Of a stretch of DNA of 13,224 bases, positions 5,722 through 13,151 are shown piece after piece. Made by a program: the position numbers and the translations under genes. The DNA lies in NCBI GenBank assembly GCA_022759065.1, contig JAEMPZ010000091.1:1-13224 (forward strand), given 5' to 3'. The notes under the pieces were generated by a model, which saw only the letters and a list, made by a program, of their open reading frames with translations, was not told the origin of the DNA and ran no database searches. Positions within the stretch are counted from its first letter, which is position 1. Each line of letters begins with the position of its first letter. Source of the stretch: Acidobacteriota bacterium. Its GTDB lineage: Bacteria > Acidobacteriota > UBA4820 > DSQY01.

Positions 5722-6942
5722 GTGAAGCGCAAACACTGGATATTGCTTGGAGTCGCACTCCTGATAGTGCTGGTGGTGGTCGTTTCCATCCTCAAATCGG
5801 GGAACAAGCCCGACGAGGTGGAAGCGGTCAAGGTGGTTCGTGGCGACGTGGCGCCCACCGTGACGGCAGATGGCCTGATCGCCGCCAAGGACACGGTGAA
5901 CATTTCGTCCCAGGTGATGGGGGAAATCATCGCCATCCCCTTCAAGGAGGGCGAGCGGGTCAAAAAGGGCGACGTGCTTGTTCAGATAAACCCGGACACC
6001 TACCAGCGCGACGTTGCCTCCGCCAAGGCCAATCTCGATGGCGCCCTGGTGGCGCTTGACCAGGCCAAGGTGACGCTGGCGCAGAGGCAGCGCGACTGGG
6101 ACCGCGCGGAGAACCTCTTCAAGCAGGGCATCTACTCGACGTCGCAACATGATGACGCTAAGCTTATGTTGGATCAGGCCAAGCTCGGTTACGATTCCGC
6201 GCGGACAATGGTCCAGCAGGCGAAGGCGGCCTACCAGCGCGCGCAGGATTACCTGGCCAAGACCACGATGCTTTCGCCCATCAATGGAGTTGTCACGGCG
6301 GTGAACGCGAAGGTGGGCGAAACGGCCGTCATGGGGACGATGAATTTTTCAGGCACGGTCATCCTGACGGTGTCGGACCTGAGCCAGATCATCACCGAAG
6401 TGGAAGTGGACGAGGCCGATTTTCCCAGGCTGAAAATGGGCCAGCCGGTCGTAGTCACGGTGGATGCCTTGGGCGGCAAGAAATACGATGGGACGGTGAT
6501 CGAGATCAGCGCTTCCGCGCAGGCCGGTTCATCGGGAGTGCAGACCAACATCCGGCAGTTCAAAGTCAAGGTCCTCATAACCAATCCGGACGCTCAGCTC
6601 CGGCCTGGGGTCACGGCGAGGGTCAAGCTCATAGCCGACAAGCGGAAGGACGTGCTGCGCGTTCCGATCGGCGCCATTCGCACCGAGGAAAAAAACGGCG
6701 AGCAGGTCTTTTTCGTCTTCACGGCCGAGAAAGGCAAGGTCGCTAAACGGCCAATAAAGGCTGGGCTTTCCGACGATCTTTACACTGAAGTGACGGAAGG
6801 GCTCAAGGGCGGCGAAGAGGTCATAACCGGCCCTTACAGGTTCTTCAAGACCATGCGCGAGGGCGACCGCGTCAAGGTCAAGCTGATCGGCGATGAGGAA
6901 ATTCAGAAGCAGCAAACAGGCATAGAGGTTCATGTGTCATGA
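5722..6942 (+). CDS. MacA/HlyD-type periplasmic adaptor (RND/ABC efflux MFP)
   Basis: This membrane fusion protein bridges an inner membrane ABC transporter and the outer membrane channel. The 406-residue product has a single N-terminal anchor (residues 5-25), a first half of the lipoyl domain (SSQVMGEIIAIPFKEGERVKKGDVLVQINP, 62-91), an alpha-helical hairpin about 92-180 rich in Gln, Ala and Arg, the second lipoyl half (MLSPINGVVTAVNAKVGETAV, 183-203), then the beta-barrel and membrane-proximal domains. The anchor makes it MacA-like rather than a lipoprotein. The start is GTG at 5722, with GGGGAAAT a few nt upstream. It follows the Yip1 gene closely and precedes the ATPase by 63 nt. The substrate is unknown. 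Confidence 0.93.
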   Translation: MKRKHWILLGVALLIVLVVVVSILKSGNKPDEVEAVKVVRGDVAPTVTADGLIAAKDTVNISSQVMGEIIAIPFKEGERVKKGDVLVQINPDTYQRDVASAKANLDGALVALDQAKVTLAQRQRDWDRAENLFKQGIYSTSQHDDAKLMLDQAKLGYDSARTMVQQAKAAYQRAQDYLAKTTMLSPINGVVTAVNAKVGETAVMGTMNFSGTVILTVSDLSQIITEVEVDEADFPRLKMGQPVVVTVDALGGKKYDGTVIEISASAQAGSSGVQTNIRQFKVKVLITNPDAQLRPGVTARVKLIADKRKDVLRVPIGAIRTEEKNGEQVFFVFTAEKGKVAKRPIKAGLSDDLYTEVTEGLKGGEEVITGPYRFFKTMREGDRVKVKLIGDEEIQKQQTGIEVHVS

Positions 6943-7005
6943 TGCGTTTCGCGCGGGATTCGCGGCTGGGTTGCGAGTCGCTCGTTGAGGCATGGGACGG
7001 TGGCA

Positions 7006-7734
7006 ATGGACGCGAATAACGATCTCCTCATAGAGGCCCGCGGGCTTGTGAAGGATTACCCGATGGGCGACGAGGTCTATCACGCCCTTCGCGGCGTGGA
7101 CCTGACCGTGCGGCGCGGCGAATTCATCGCCATCATGGGCCCCTCAGGTTCGGGCAAGTCAACCCTGCTTCACCTCTTGGGCTGCCTGGACACGCCGACG
7201 TCAGGTGAATACGTGCTGGATGGCACGCCCGTGCACACGCTTTTGCCGGACCAGCTCGCCGAGGTGCGAAACACAAAGATCGGGTTCATATTCCAAAGCT
7301 TCTTTCTGTTGCCCAGGGCCAATGCACTGGAAAACGTCGAGCTTCCGCTGGTTTACGCGAAAGTCCCCCCTTCCGAGCGCCACAAGAAGGCGTTGGAAGC
7401 GCTCCAGTTTTTGAAGCTGGGCACTCACGCGCGCCACATGCCAAACCAGCTTTCCGGCGGACAGCGGCAGCAGATCGCAATAGCAAGGGCCTTGGTGAAC
7501 AAACCGGCGCTCATCATGGCCGACGAGCCCACCGGCAACCTCGACAGCGCGACGTCCGCATTGATCATGGACCAGTTGGCAAGCCTCAACACCCTTGGAA
7601 ACACGATTATTCTTGTCACGCACGAGCCCGACGTTGCCGCTTACGCCCGCCGCCAGGTGCGCATACGCGACGGCAAAATCGTAAGCGACGACGTGGCGAA
7701 AAAGAGCGAAGCGCCCAAGCAGGAAAACCCATGA
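7006..7734 (+). CDS. ABC transporter ATPase (MacB/LolD type)
   Basis: This nucleotide-binding subunit powers the MacB-like permease encoded next. In its 242 residues are the Walker A motif GPSGSGKST (45-53), a Q-loop FIFQSFFLLP, the signature LSGGQRQQIAIARAL, Walker B ALIMADEP with TGNLD, and the H-loop VTHEPDVA. The LolD/MacB/FtsE subfamily is indicated by the short pre-Walker region and by the GFIFQSF and DEPTGNLD strings. The start is uncertain: ATG 7006 gives the usual family N-terminus, GTG 7000 has GAGG 9 nt upstream, and TTG 6985 is less likely. The stop overlaps the permease start by 4 nt (ATGA), so ATPase and permease are translationally coupled as separate chains, unlike the fused MacB of E. 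coli. Confidence 0.94.
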   Translation: MDANNDLLIEARGLVKDYPMGDEVYHALRGVDLTVRRGEFIAIMGPSGSGKSTLLHLLGCLDTPTSGEYVLDGTPVHTLLPDQLAEVRNTKIGFIFQSFFLLPRANALENVELPLVYAKVPPSERHKKALEALQFLKLGTHARHMPNQLSGGQRQQIAIARALVNKPALIMADEPTGNLDSATSALIMDQLASLNTLGNTIILVTHEPDVAAYARRQVRIRDGKIVSDDVAKKSEAPKQENP

Positions 7735-9008
7735 GCGCGGCGATCAAGCGGGAACAGATATACGGTTTCTGGGGCTCCGTCGGGGAACTCCTGCGCATTG
7801 CGCTCAGGGCCATCCTCTCCAACAAAATGCGCTCCTTCCTGACGGTGCTTGGAATCATTATCGGCGTGTTGGCCGTCGTCACGGTGCTCTCGATCATCCA
7901 GGGCGTCTTCGCCTCATTCTTCAGCCAGTTCGAGACGATGGGCGCCGACACGATGTTCATAAGGCCGAACTGGGAGATGTTCCGCAGCCATCAGGAGGGC
8001 GTTCGCCGCCTCAAGATGACCTACGAGGACGCCCTGGCCGTCAAGCGGGACGTGCCGCAGGTCAGGGAAGTGGCCCCGTTCATCATGCGCAGCGACAATA
8101 TCGCGTACCGCGGGCGGCGGGACGCGACGCAGATTCAAGGCACCACCGAACCTTACGCTGAAATGAACAACATCGGCATCGAGTCGGGCCGCTTCCTTGG
8201 GCCGATGGACGTAGCGGCGCGGCGCAAGGTTTGCGTAATAGGCCAGGACATCATTGACAAGCTCGCCCTTCCCGCTGCTTGCCTGGGCGAGGAGATTCAG
8301 GTGGGCCGAGGCACGTACACTATAGTCGGCGTCACGGAGAAGAGGGGAGGCTCTTTCGGCCAGAGCGAGGATGACGTCATTTACATTCCCCTCACCACGG
8401 CCATCCAACAGTACGGGACCGACACCGCGAATTCAGTGTTCATCGTGGTGCAGGTCAAGGATGCCAAGTACATGGACGACGCCGTCGAGAGAATTTCGCA
8501 GGTCATGCGCCGCGAGCACGGCTTGAGATTCGGCCAGCAGGATGACTTCCGCATCTTCACGGTGGAGCAGGTTCAGAAGATCATCAAGCAGTTCACCGGA
8601 ATCTCGACGCTGGTCGTGACGGCGATCGTCTCGATCACGCTCATCGTCGGCGGCATCGGTATAATGAACATAATGCTCGTCTCGGTCACCGAGCGAACGC
8701 GCGAAATCGGCATCCGAATGGCCGTCGGCGCGAAGCGCGTCCACATTCTCTACCAGTTCCTTATTGAATCGGTCACGCTCTCGACGTTGGGAGGCGTCAT
8801 AGGGCTTCTTGCGGGGTGGGGGCTTGCCAATCTCATTGTATTCACCCTCCGCCATACCGTGGCGGAAGGCTTTCCGCCCGCTTACGTCCCGATGTGGGTG
8901 ATCTTTTTGAGCCTATTCTTCGCCGCCTTCACGGGCGCCGTCTTCGGAGTCTACCCGGCCTTCAAGGCCTCGCGCCTCGACCCCATTGACGCGCTGCGGT
9001 ATGAGTGA
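7731..9008 (+). CDS. MacB-type ABC transporter permease (FtsX fold)
   Basis: This inner membrane permease belongs to the mechanotransmission class and works with the upstream ATPase and adaptor. The 425-residue protein has transmembrane helix 1 at about 35-58 (FLTVLGIIIGVLAVVTVLSI), a large periplasmic MacB core domain at about 60-285, and the FtsX module with helices near 292-316, 348-373 and 388-408. The coupling segment TERTREIGIRMAVGA at 320-334 contacts the ATPase in the family, and the protein ends with the standard YPAFKASRLDPIDALRYE. Nothing in the sequence reveals the substrate; MacAB relatives handle macrolides, peptides, toxins or siderophores. The stop codon is 5 nt before intergenic element B, and this is the last gene of the + strand cluster. 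Confidence 0.94.
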   Translation: MSAAIKREQIYGFWGSVGELLRIALRAILSNKMRSFLTVLGIIIGVLAVVTVLSIIQGVFASFFSQFETMGADTMFIRPNWEMFRSHQEGVRRLKMTYEDALAVKRDVPQVREVAPFIMRSDNIAYRGRRDATQIQGTTEPYAEMNNIGIESGRFLGPMDVAARRKVCVIGQDIIDKLALPAACLGEEIQVGRGTYTIVGVTEKRGGSFGQSEDDVIYIPLTTAIQQYGTDTANSVFIVVQVKDAKYMDDAVERISQVMRREHGLRFGQQDDFRIFTVEQVQKIIKQFTGISTLVVTAIVSITLIVGGIGIMNIMLVSVTERTREIGIRMAVGAKRVHILYQFLIESVTLSTLGGVIGLLAGWGLANLIVFTLRHTVAEGFPPAYVPMWVIFLSLFFAAFTGAVFGVYPAFKASRLDPIDALRYE

Positions 9009-9013
9009 GTACA

Positions 9014-9078
9014 GATGGATGAGCGATGAACGATGATGGATGATTGATAAGGCATCTTTCATCTCTCATCCGTCATCC
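9014..9078. repeat. Intergenic palindrome of 7-nt units (element B)
   Basis: This hairpin lies between the convergent permease and CorC-like genes. The left arm places stop triplets every 7 nt: TGA at 9020, 9027, 9034 and 9041, and TAA at 9048, in GATGNNN units. The right arm places TCA at 9059, 9066 and 9073 in CATCNNT units. Positions 9017-9035 pair with 9053-9071 at 17 of 19 positions around a 17-nt loop, and two or three further pairs extend outward. The TCA at 9066-9068 is the actual stop codon of the minus-strand CorC-like gene, so the right arm encodes the protein's last residues. Confidence 0.88.
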
Positions 9079-10370
9079 TTCTTCTTGACGATCACCTTGT
9101 CAATGCGGCGGCTGTCCATGTCGGCGATTTCGAAGCGGTAATTGTTCCACTCGATGGCCTCGCCCTCGGAAGGAATTCTGCCAAAGAGGTGGAGCATGAA
9201 TCCGGCCAGCGTTCTGTATCGGCCCGAAGTCTCGCCTGGCAAATCTGGCAGTTTGAGCACTTCCTTGAATTCGTCCACGGCCAAGGTCCCGTCGAGCAGC
9301 CAGCTTCCGTCTTCGCGGCGCAGCGCTTGCCGTTCGTGCTCGCGGCTGTCAGCGGTCTCGTCACCGACGATGGTGCCGAGAAAGTCCCTTGGCGCTACAA
9401 GGCCTTCTATCCCGCCGTGTTCGTCCACGCAAAGCGCCAAGTGGGCGTGGCGGCGCTTGATGAGTTCAAGCACTTCAAGGGCCGAGCGGGTTGAAGGGAC
9501 GAAGAGCGGCTCTCGAAGAGACTCTCGCAAAGGGGGCTTGCGGCCGGAGACCAGCCCAAGCAAATAATCCTTGGCGTTCAAAAGGCCCAGTACGTTGTCT
9601 TGGCGGCCGTCGTACACGGGAAACTCCGGGTGGCGCGTCTTTGAGATCACTTCGATGACCCGCTCCGGCTTTTCATCCGCGGCCAAAAAAACGATCTCCG
9701 AGCGCGGGGTCATCAAGAGGCTGACGGGGCGATCCGACAGCCGCAGCACTTCGCGAACCATTGCGTATTCCTCCGGCCCCAGGATGCCTTCCTCGACTCC
9801 CTGGGCCAGGGCCAGCTTGATCTCCTCTTCCGTGACCGCCGGCTCGGTCTTGGAGCGAGCCGGAATCATGCGCATCAACGTATTGCTTGAGGCGTTGAGA
9901 AGCCAGACTACCGGAGCCGCGGCGATCATGAGAAACTTGAGCGCCGGCGCGACGGCGCAGGCCAGCGACGTTGGGTGACGGAGAGCAAGGCGTTTTGGAA
10001 AAAGCTCTCCTAGGACGAGCGACACGTAGGTGATGCCCCCCACGACGAGGGCGAGGGCGATGATCATAGAGTAGGGACGCAGCCAGGCGGCTCGCCCAAG
10101 AAGCTCGGCAAGAGGCGCGGCAAGCGTGGCCCCGCCGAGCGCCCCGGCCAGGACTCCGGTAAGCGTCATGCCCACCTGCACGGCGGACAAAAGGCGCCCC
10201 GGTTCCTTCAGGAGGGCGAGGGCGGCCTTGGCGCCACGCTCGCCCTTCACAGCGCGCCGTTCAAGCCTTGCGCGGCGGGCCTTCAACAGCGCAAGCTCAG
10301 ATAGCGCGAAGAAGCCGTTCGTTAGGACCAACAGCAGAAGAATCGCAAGCTGGAGCAATATTCGAACCAC
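9066..10370 (-). CDS. CNNM/CBS-pair/CorC_HlyC membrane protein
   Basis: This hemolysin C/CorC-type protein, related to YfjD, YtfL and CNNM-family divalent cation (Mg2+/Co2+) transport or efflux proteins, is 434 residues long, the usual length. The CNNM (DUF21) domain covers residues 1-175 with hydrophobic segments at about 4-26, 60-92, 100-122 and 135-160, and the motifs NGFFALSE and LGELFPKRLAL. Two CBS repeats follow at about 215-335 (LMTPRSEIVFL, FPVYDGRQDNVLGLLNAKDYL, LCVDEHGGIEGLVAPRDFL), and a CorC_HlyC domain at about 345-430. The start is GTG at 10370, giving the usual family N-terminus; its ribosome binding site is poor, so the start is moderately certain. It is a single-gene unit. 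Its 3' end runs into element B, which supplies the stop codon. Confidence 0.94.
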   Translation of the reverse strand: MVRILLQLAILLLLVLTNGFFALSELALLKARRARLERRAVKGERGAKAALALLKEPGRLLSAVQVGMTLTGVLAGALGGATLAAPLAELLGRAAWLRPYSMIIALALVVGGITYVSLVLGELFPKRLALRHPTSLACAVAPALKFLMIAAAPVVWLLNASSNTLMRMIPARSKTEPAVTEEEIKLALAQGVEEGILGPEEYAMVREVLRLSDRPVSLLMTPRSEIVFLAADEKPERVIEVISKTRHPEFPVYDGRQDNVLGLLNAKDYLLGLVSGRKPPLRESLREPLFVPSTRSALEVLELIKRRHAHLALCVDEHGGIEGLVAPRDFLGTIVGDETADSREHERQALRREDGSWLLDGTLAVDEFKEVLKLPDLPGETSGRYRTLAGFMLHLFGRIPSEGEAIEWNNYRFEIADMDSRRIDKVIVKKKDDG

Positions 10371-10393
10371 CGTTCACCGTCCGTGTGTTACTA

Positions 10394-10559
10394 CGTTAGG
10401 CGTTAGAAGGTCAGACGCGCAGGGTTAGGAGTTGAAGAGGTTATGCGTAAAGCGTAAAGAGTGAAGAGGTAAAGAGGTTCAATGTACTTCTTTACCCTTT
10501 ACTTCTTCACCCTTCACCCTTTACCCTTTACTCCTAACTCCTAACTCCTAACGCCTAAC
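10394..10559. repeat. Long intergenic palindrome of 7-nt units (element C)
   Basis: This is the largest of the period-7 elements, lying in the 247-bp gap between the CorC-like start and the UPF0173 stop. The left arm has stop triplets at 10397, 10404, 10426, 10433, 10448, 10455, 10462 and 10470, in GTTAGGN and GTAAAGN or GTGAAGN units. The right arm has antisense stops (TTA, TCA, CTA) at 10492, 10499, 10507, 10514, 10521, 10528, 10534, 10541, 10548 and 10555, almost all 7 apart. The apex GGTAAAGA near 10468-10475 pairs with TCTTTACC at 10489-10496. Unit type changes along the arm in mirror order: GTTAG outside, GTAAA/GTGAA inside. Any CorC-like promoter would have to lie in or beside it. Confidence 0.87.
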
Positions 10560-10566
10560 CCTTGAC

Positions 10567-10593
10567 CCTTCGTGCCCTTTGCGCCTTTGTGGT
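10567..10593. repeat. Single arm related to element E
   Basis: The 27-nt stretch beginning CCTTCGTGCC and ending CCTTTGTGGT has the same 8-9 nt unit layout as the right arm of the element at 3320-3345 (CCTTGGCGTC to TTGGTGGT). No matching left arm is visible nearby. It directly follows element C, so two repeat types are juxtaposed. Confidence 0.6.
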
Positions 10594-10617
10594 GAATGTC
10601 ACTTTCCTCCAGGGCGG

Positions 10618-11295
10618 TTACACCTCAATCGTCTCGCCGAAAGCGGCGATGCGGCCCTTGATGCCCCTGGCCCCGGCGCGCTTCACGAATTCTTTTGGAT
10701 CGGCCGGTATCACGGGGAAGGTGTCGTAGTGGATCGGCATGGCCTGCTTGCAGCCAAGCATTATCGCTGCTTCCACGGCGTCGTCCAGGCCCATTGTGAA
10801 GTTATCGCCTATGGGCAAAAGCGCCAGGTCAATCGGATTCAAGCGGCCATAGAGCGCCATGTCGGACATGATGCCGGTGTCGCCCGCGTGGTAGACGCAC
10901 TTGCCACCCATCCAAATCAGAAAGCCGGCGGGGTTGCCGCCGTAAGAGCCGTCGGGCATGGCGGAACCGTGAAGCGCGGGGGTAAGTTTTAGGCGGCCCC
11001 ATGGAAATTCGTGGCTTCCTCCGATGTGCATGCCGAAGGCTTCGACGCCTTTTTCGGCAAGCCAGTTGGAGATCTCGAAGTTCGAAACCGTGGGGCAATG
11101 GTTTGCCTTTGCTATCTCCACCGCGTCACCGACGTGGTCCCCGTGGCCGTGGGTGATGAGAACCGCTTCGACCTTGACGTCGCGGGGCTTGATCCTGGCG
11201 TGCTGGTTGCCCGTGATGAAGGGATCAATGATGATTCTGTGCCCGTTCGCTTCAAGCTCGACGCACGAATGGCCGTGGTAGGTCAGTTTCAACAT
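10618..11295 (-). CDS. UPF0173 metal-dependent hydrolase
   Basis: This member of the UPF0173 family (YtkL-like) has a metallo-beta-lactamase fold. The physiological substrate of the family is not known. The 225-residue product is full length, with YHGHSCVEL at 6-14, the dinuclear metal motif HGHGDH at 49-54, a further histidine in TPALHGSAM, HAGDTG, LLPIGDNFTMG and the terminal PIHYDTFP. All expected metal ligands appear present. The ATG at 11295 has AGGAGG 5 nt upstream; in-frame sequence continues upstream but encodes no conserved residues. The start overlaps the stop of the upstream ligase-like gene by 7 nt (ATGTTGA), indicating translational coupling. It is the last gene of the three-gene minus-strand operon. 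Confidence 0.95.
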   Translation of the reverse strand: MLKLTYHGHSCVELEANGHRIIIDPFITGNQHARIKPRDVKVEAVLITHGHGDHVGDAVEIAKANHCPTVSNFEISNWLAEKGVEAFGMHIGGSHEFPWGRLKLTPALHGSAMPDGSYGGNPAGFLIWMGGKCVYHAGDTGIMSDMALYGRLNPIDLALLPIGDNFTMGLDDAVEAAIMLGCKQAMPIHYDTFPVIPADPKEFVKRAGARGIKGRIAAFGETIEV

Positions 11296-12095
11296 GGCGT
11301 CCTCCTTCTGTTCCAATGGTCTTTCGAGTACTTGTGTTCGTGAAGCCGCTTTGCCTCTTCGGCCTCGCCAGGGTTGAGGCCGGACTCCTGCCACTCGCCC
11401 GGGAAGACTTCCGCGAAACCGGAACGCAGAGCCTTCCTGAGGCGCGCGGTGGAAAGCCGTGGGATAAAATCGGACAAGCCCGCGAAAGCAAGGCGGTAGG
11501 TCGCGGCTTCCTGTGGCCCGTGGCGCGTGGCCGATGCGAGCGCCTCGTAATCAAGCTTCAGGGGAATCGCTCCGTGCTGCAAAAACGCTCGCTTTCCGCG
11601 AACCTGGGCGCTGCCAACAACCTTCTTGCCCTCCACCAAAATCTCCTTTGTGGAGGGGACGAGGAAACATGGCGCCGCGCCGTTCGGAGTGATTGCGGCT
11701 GCCCGCTCTTCAAGTTCGACGCGAAGCCCGAGGCCGGCCAAGGATTTTGCCAGCGCCTCGGCGATGCGGGCGTAAGACTCGGCGAGCCCGCCAGGAAAGA
11801 GTTCGCCAGTGGGGGCAATCACCGCGTAGGTCAGCTCGTCGTCGTGCAGCACCGCCCTGCCTCCGGTCGGGCGGCGCACGACCGAAAAGCCGCGGCTTGC
11901 AAGATAGCCTTCGTGGCAGGCCGTTTCAAATTCCTGGTGGTAGCCAAGAGAGAGGCAAGCGGGCGACCATGTGTAGAGGCGAAGCACCGGCCGCGTTTCA
12001 TCTCCCGTTTCGATCGCCTGGAAAAGCGCCTCGTCCACCGCCATGTTCCATGAGCCCTCTCGTGCAACAGGCTCGTCTATGACGCGCCATATCAT
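11289..12095 (-). CDS. LipM-like octanoyltransferase (lipoate/biotin ligase family)
   Basis: This protein of the biotin/lipoate A/B ligase family probably transfers octanoyl from acyl carrier protein to a lipoyl-domain protein, the first step of lipoate synthesis. In the 268 residues, VVRRPTGGRAVLHDDELTYAV (72-92) is the family core. APCFLVPSTKEILVEGKKVVGSAQ (141-164) contains Cys143, at the place of the catalytic cysteine of Bacillus LipM, and the conserved lysine of GKKVVGSAQ; RAFLQHGAIPL follows. Cys143 favours octanoyltransferase over lipoate ligase (LplA), though the latter is not excluded. The ATG at 12095 overlaps the upstream stop in an ATGA, with no strong ribosome binding site of its own, so coupled translation is likely. 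No lipA or lipoyl-domain gene is in the window. Confidence 0.86.
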   Translation of the reverse strand: MIWRVIDEPVAREGSWNMAVDEALFQAIETGDETRPVLRLYTWSPACLSLGYHQEFETACHEGYLASRGFSVVRRPTGGRAVLHDDELTYAVIAPTGELFPGGLAESYARIAEALAKSLAGLGLRVELEERAAAITPNGAAPCFLVPSTKEILVEGKKVVGSAQVRGKRAFLQHGAIPLKLDYEALASATRHGPQEAATYRLAFAGLSDFIPRLSTARLRKALRSGFAEVFPGEWQESGLNPGEAEEAKRLHEHKYSKDHWNRRRTPC

Positions 12096-13069
12096 GAGCA
12101 GCTCGAACAATCCAACATAAAGCGCCGAAGGTTGGCCTCTTCGGTGGGGCGAAGCCCATCGCCGCTGCAGTTGTCGAAGGTGAAAACCGGGAGCGGAAGC
12201 GTCGAGCGGAAAAAACCCTGCTCCCGAATGTTGTGGCAAAGGCATTCAACGCCGAGGATCAGCCCGCGCAACCGCCTTTCTGCTATCTCCTTCAGGATTC
12301 TCTCCTGCCGGCGCTTCAGGCCGTAAGGGAGCGAACTCTGGTGGTAATGAGAGACCAGATCGCGAGCCGGCCCCTGGGGATTGTTCTCAAGCCCCCACTC
12401 GTCATAAACGACGATGGCGTTCATCTCGTCCAGGAGCTTGTAAAGCCCCGAACGGTATGGTGTCAGCCCGATGAAGCCTATCTTTGTCCAACGCCCCTGC
12501 CGTGAACCCTCGAATTCGAGTATCTGCCGCTCAAGTTCCCTGCGGTGGCCTTCGATGTCCTTGCCGGGATTCATGGCCTTTGCGAGAGTCCGCGTATAAG
12601 CGAGCGAAGGGAAGGCGCCGTTCTTGTACTGTAGGGCATCAAACCGGCGGAGCGCGACGCGCACGTGCGACCACTGTTCCAGAGAGGACTTCAGCGCCCG
12701 CTGGTCAACGTCAAGGTCCCTGCAGAGATCATCCAGCGCTCCCTGCAAGCGCTCAATGTTGCGAAGGATTGGAAAATGGAAGGGGCGGATCCTGATGCCC
12801 TGTCCCTGTAGCAGTGAAAGGGCCGCGCGAACCTCTTGTGGAACGCCTGGGTCCGGATACCACACCTCCTCCAGCTCATTTTCGATGGCTATCGCGTAAA
12901 GCGAGCGCGCCCAAAAAGGCGCGCTATCGCTCAGCCCGGCCATGCGCGCGGTCGCCAGCCACTCTTCGCGGTTGGTGGCCAGGGCGAAGTGCGACCAGAG
13001 ATTTTGCGCTTCGTGCGGCGAAGCGGCAAAAATCTCGGCCGGGATGGGGGGAATGTAACCGATGCGCAT
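12092..13069 (-). CDS. Divergent 2-hydroxyacyl-CoA dehydratase D-component-like protein
   Basis: The 325-residue protein resembles the HgdB/FldB/BcrB family (HGD-D), whose members hold a [4Fe-4S] cluster and dehydrate 2-hydroxyacyl-CoA or reduce benzoyl-CoA. Matching features in order: RIGYIPPIPAEIF at the N-terminus, RSLYAIAIENELEEVWYPD at 55-73, a helical middle (about 105-190), then WTKIGFIGLTPYRSGLYKLLDEMNAIVVYDEW at 194-225, a second Rossmann-like half with GLILGVECLCHN (269-280), and PVFTFDN near 294. It is shorter than usual (about 380-430). Cysteines occur only at 116, 276, 278, 301, 321 and 324; the two N-terminal family cysteines appear replaced. The ATG has GGAGG 4 nt upstream. It heads an operon with the LipM-like and UPF0173 genes. 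No activase or partner subunit is visible. Confidence 0.6.
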   Translation of the reverse strand: MRIGYIPPIPAEIFAASPHEAQNLWSHFALATNREEWLATARMAGLSDSAPFWARSLYAIAIENELEEVWYPDPGVPQEVRAALSLLQGQGIRIRPFHFPILRNIERLQGALDDLCRDLDVDQRALKSSLEQWSHVRVALRRFDALQYKNGAFPSLAYTRTLAKAMNPGKDIEGHRRELERQILEFEGSRQGRWTKIGFIGLTPYRSGLYKLLDEMNAIVVYDEWGLENNPQGPARDLVSHYHQSSLPYGLKRRQERILKEIAERRLRGLILGVECLCHNIREQGFFRSTLPLPVFTFDNCSGDGLRPTEEANLRRFMLDCSSCS

Positions 13070-13151
13070 CTCGCCTCCACCATGAGAGTACCGCCAGGGA
13101 GCCTCGCAGTCAACTGGGCTGTTAGCAGGAGCAGGGCCGTGGGCTGTCAGC

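Noticed and set aside
6985..7005. TTG start for the ABC ATPase
   Set aside because: It would add seven residues not typical of the family, and ATG 7006 or GTG 7000 are better placed.
10394..10559. CRISPR array
   Set aside because: The units are 7 nt, contiguous and degenerate, with no spacers and no cas genes in the window.
12096..12245. 50-residue N-terminal extension of the LipM-like protein
   Set aside because: It overlaps the end of the upstream gene, has no family match, and the ATGA overlap at 12092-12095 gives a natural start.
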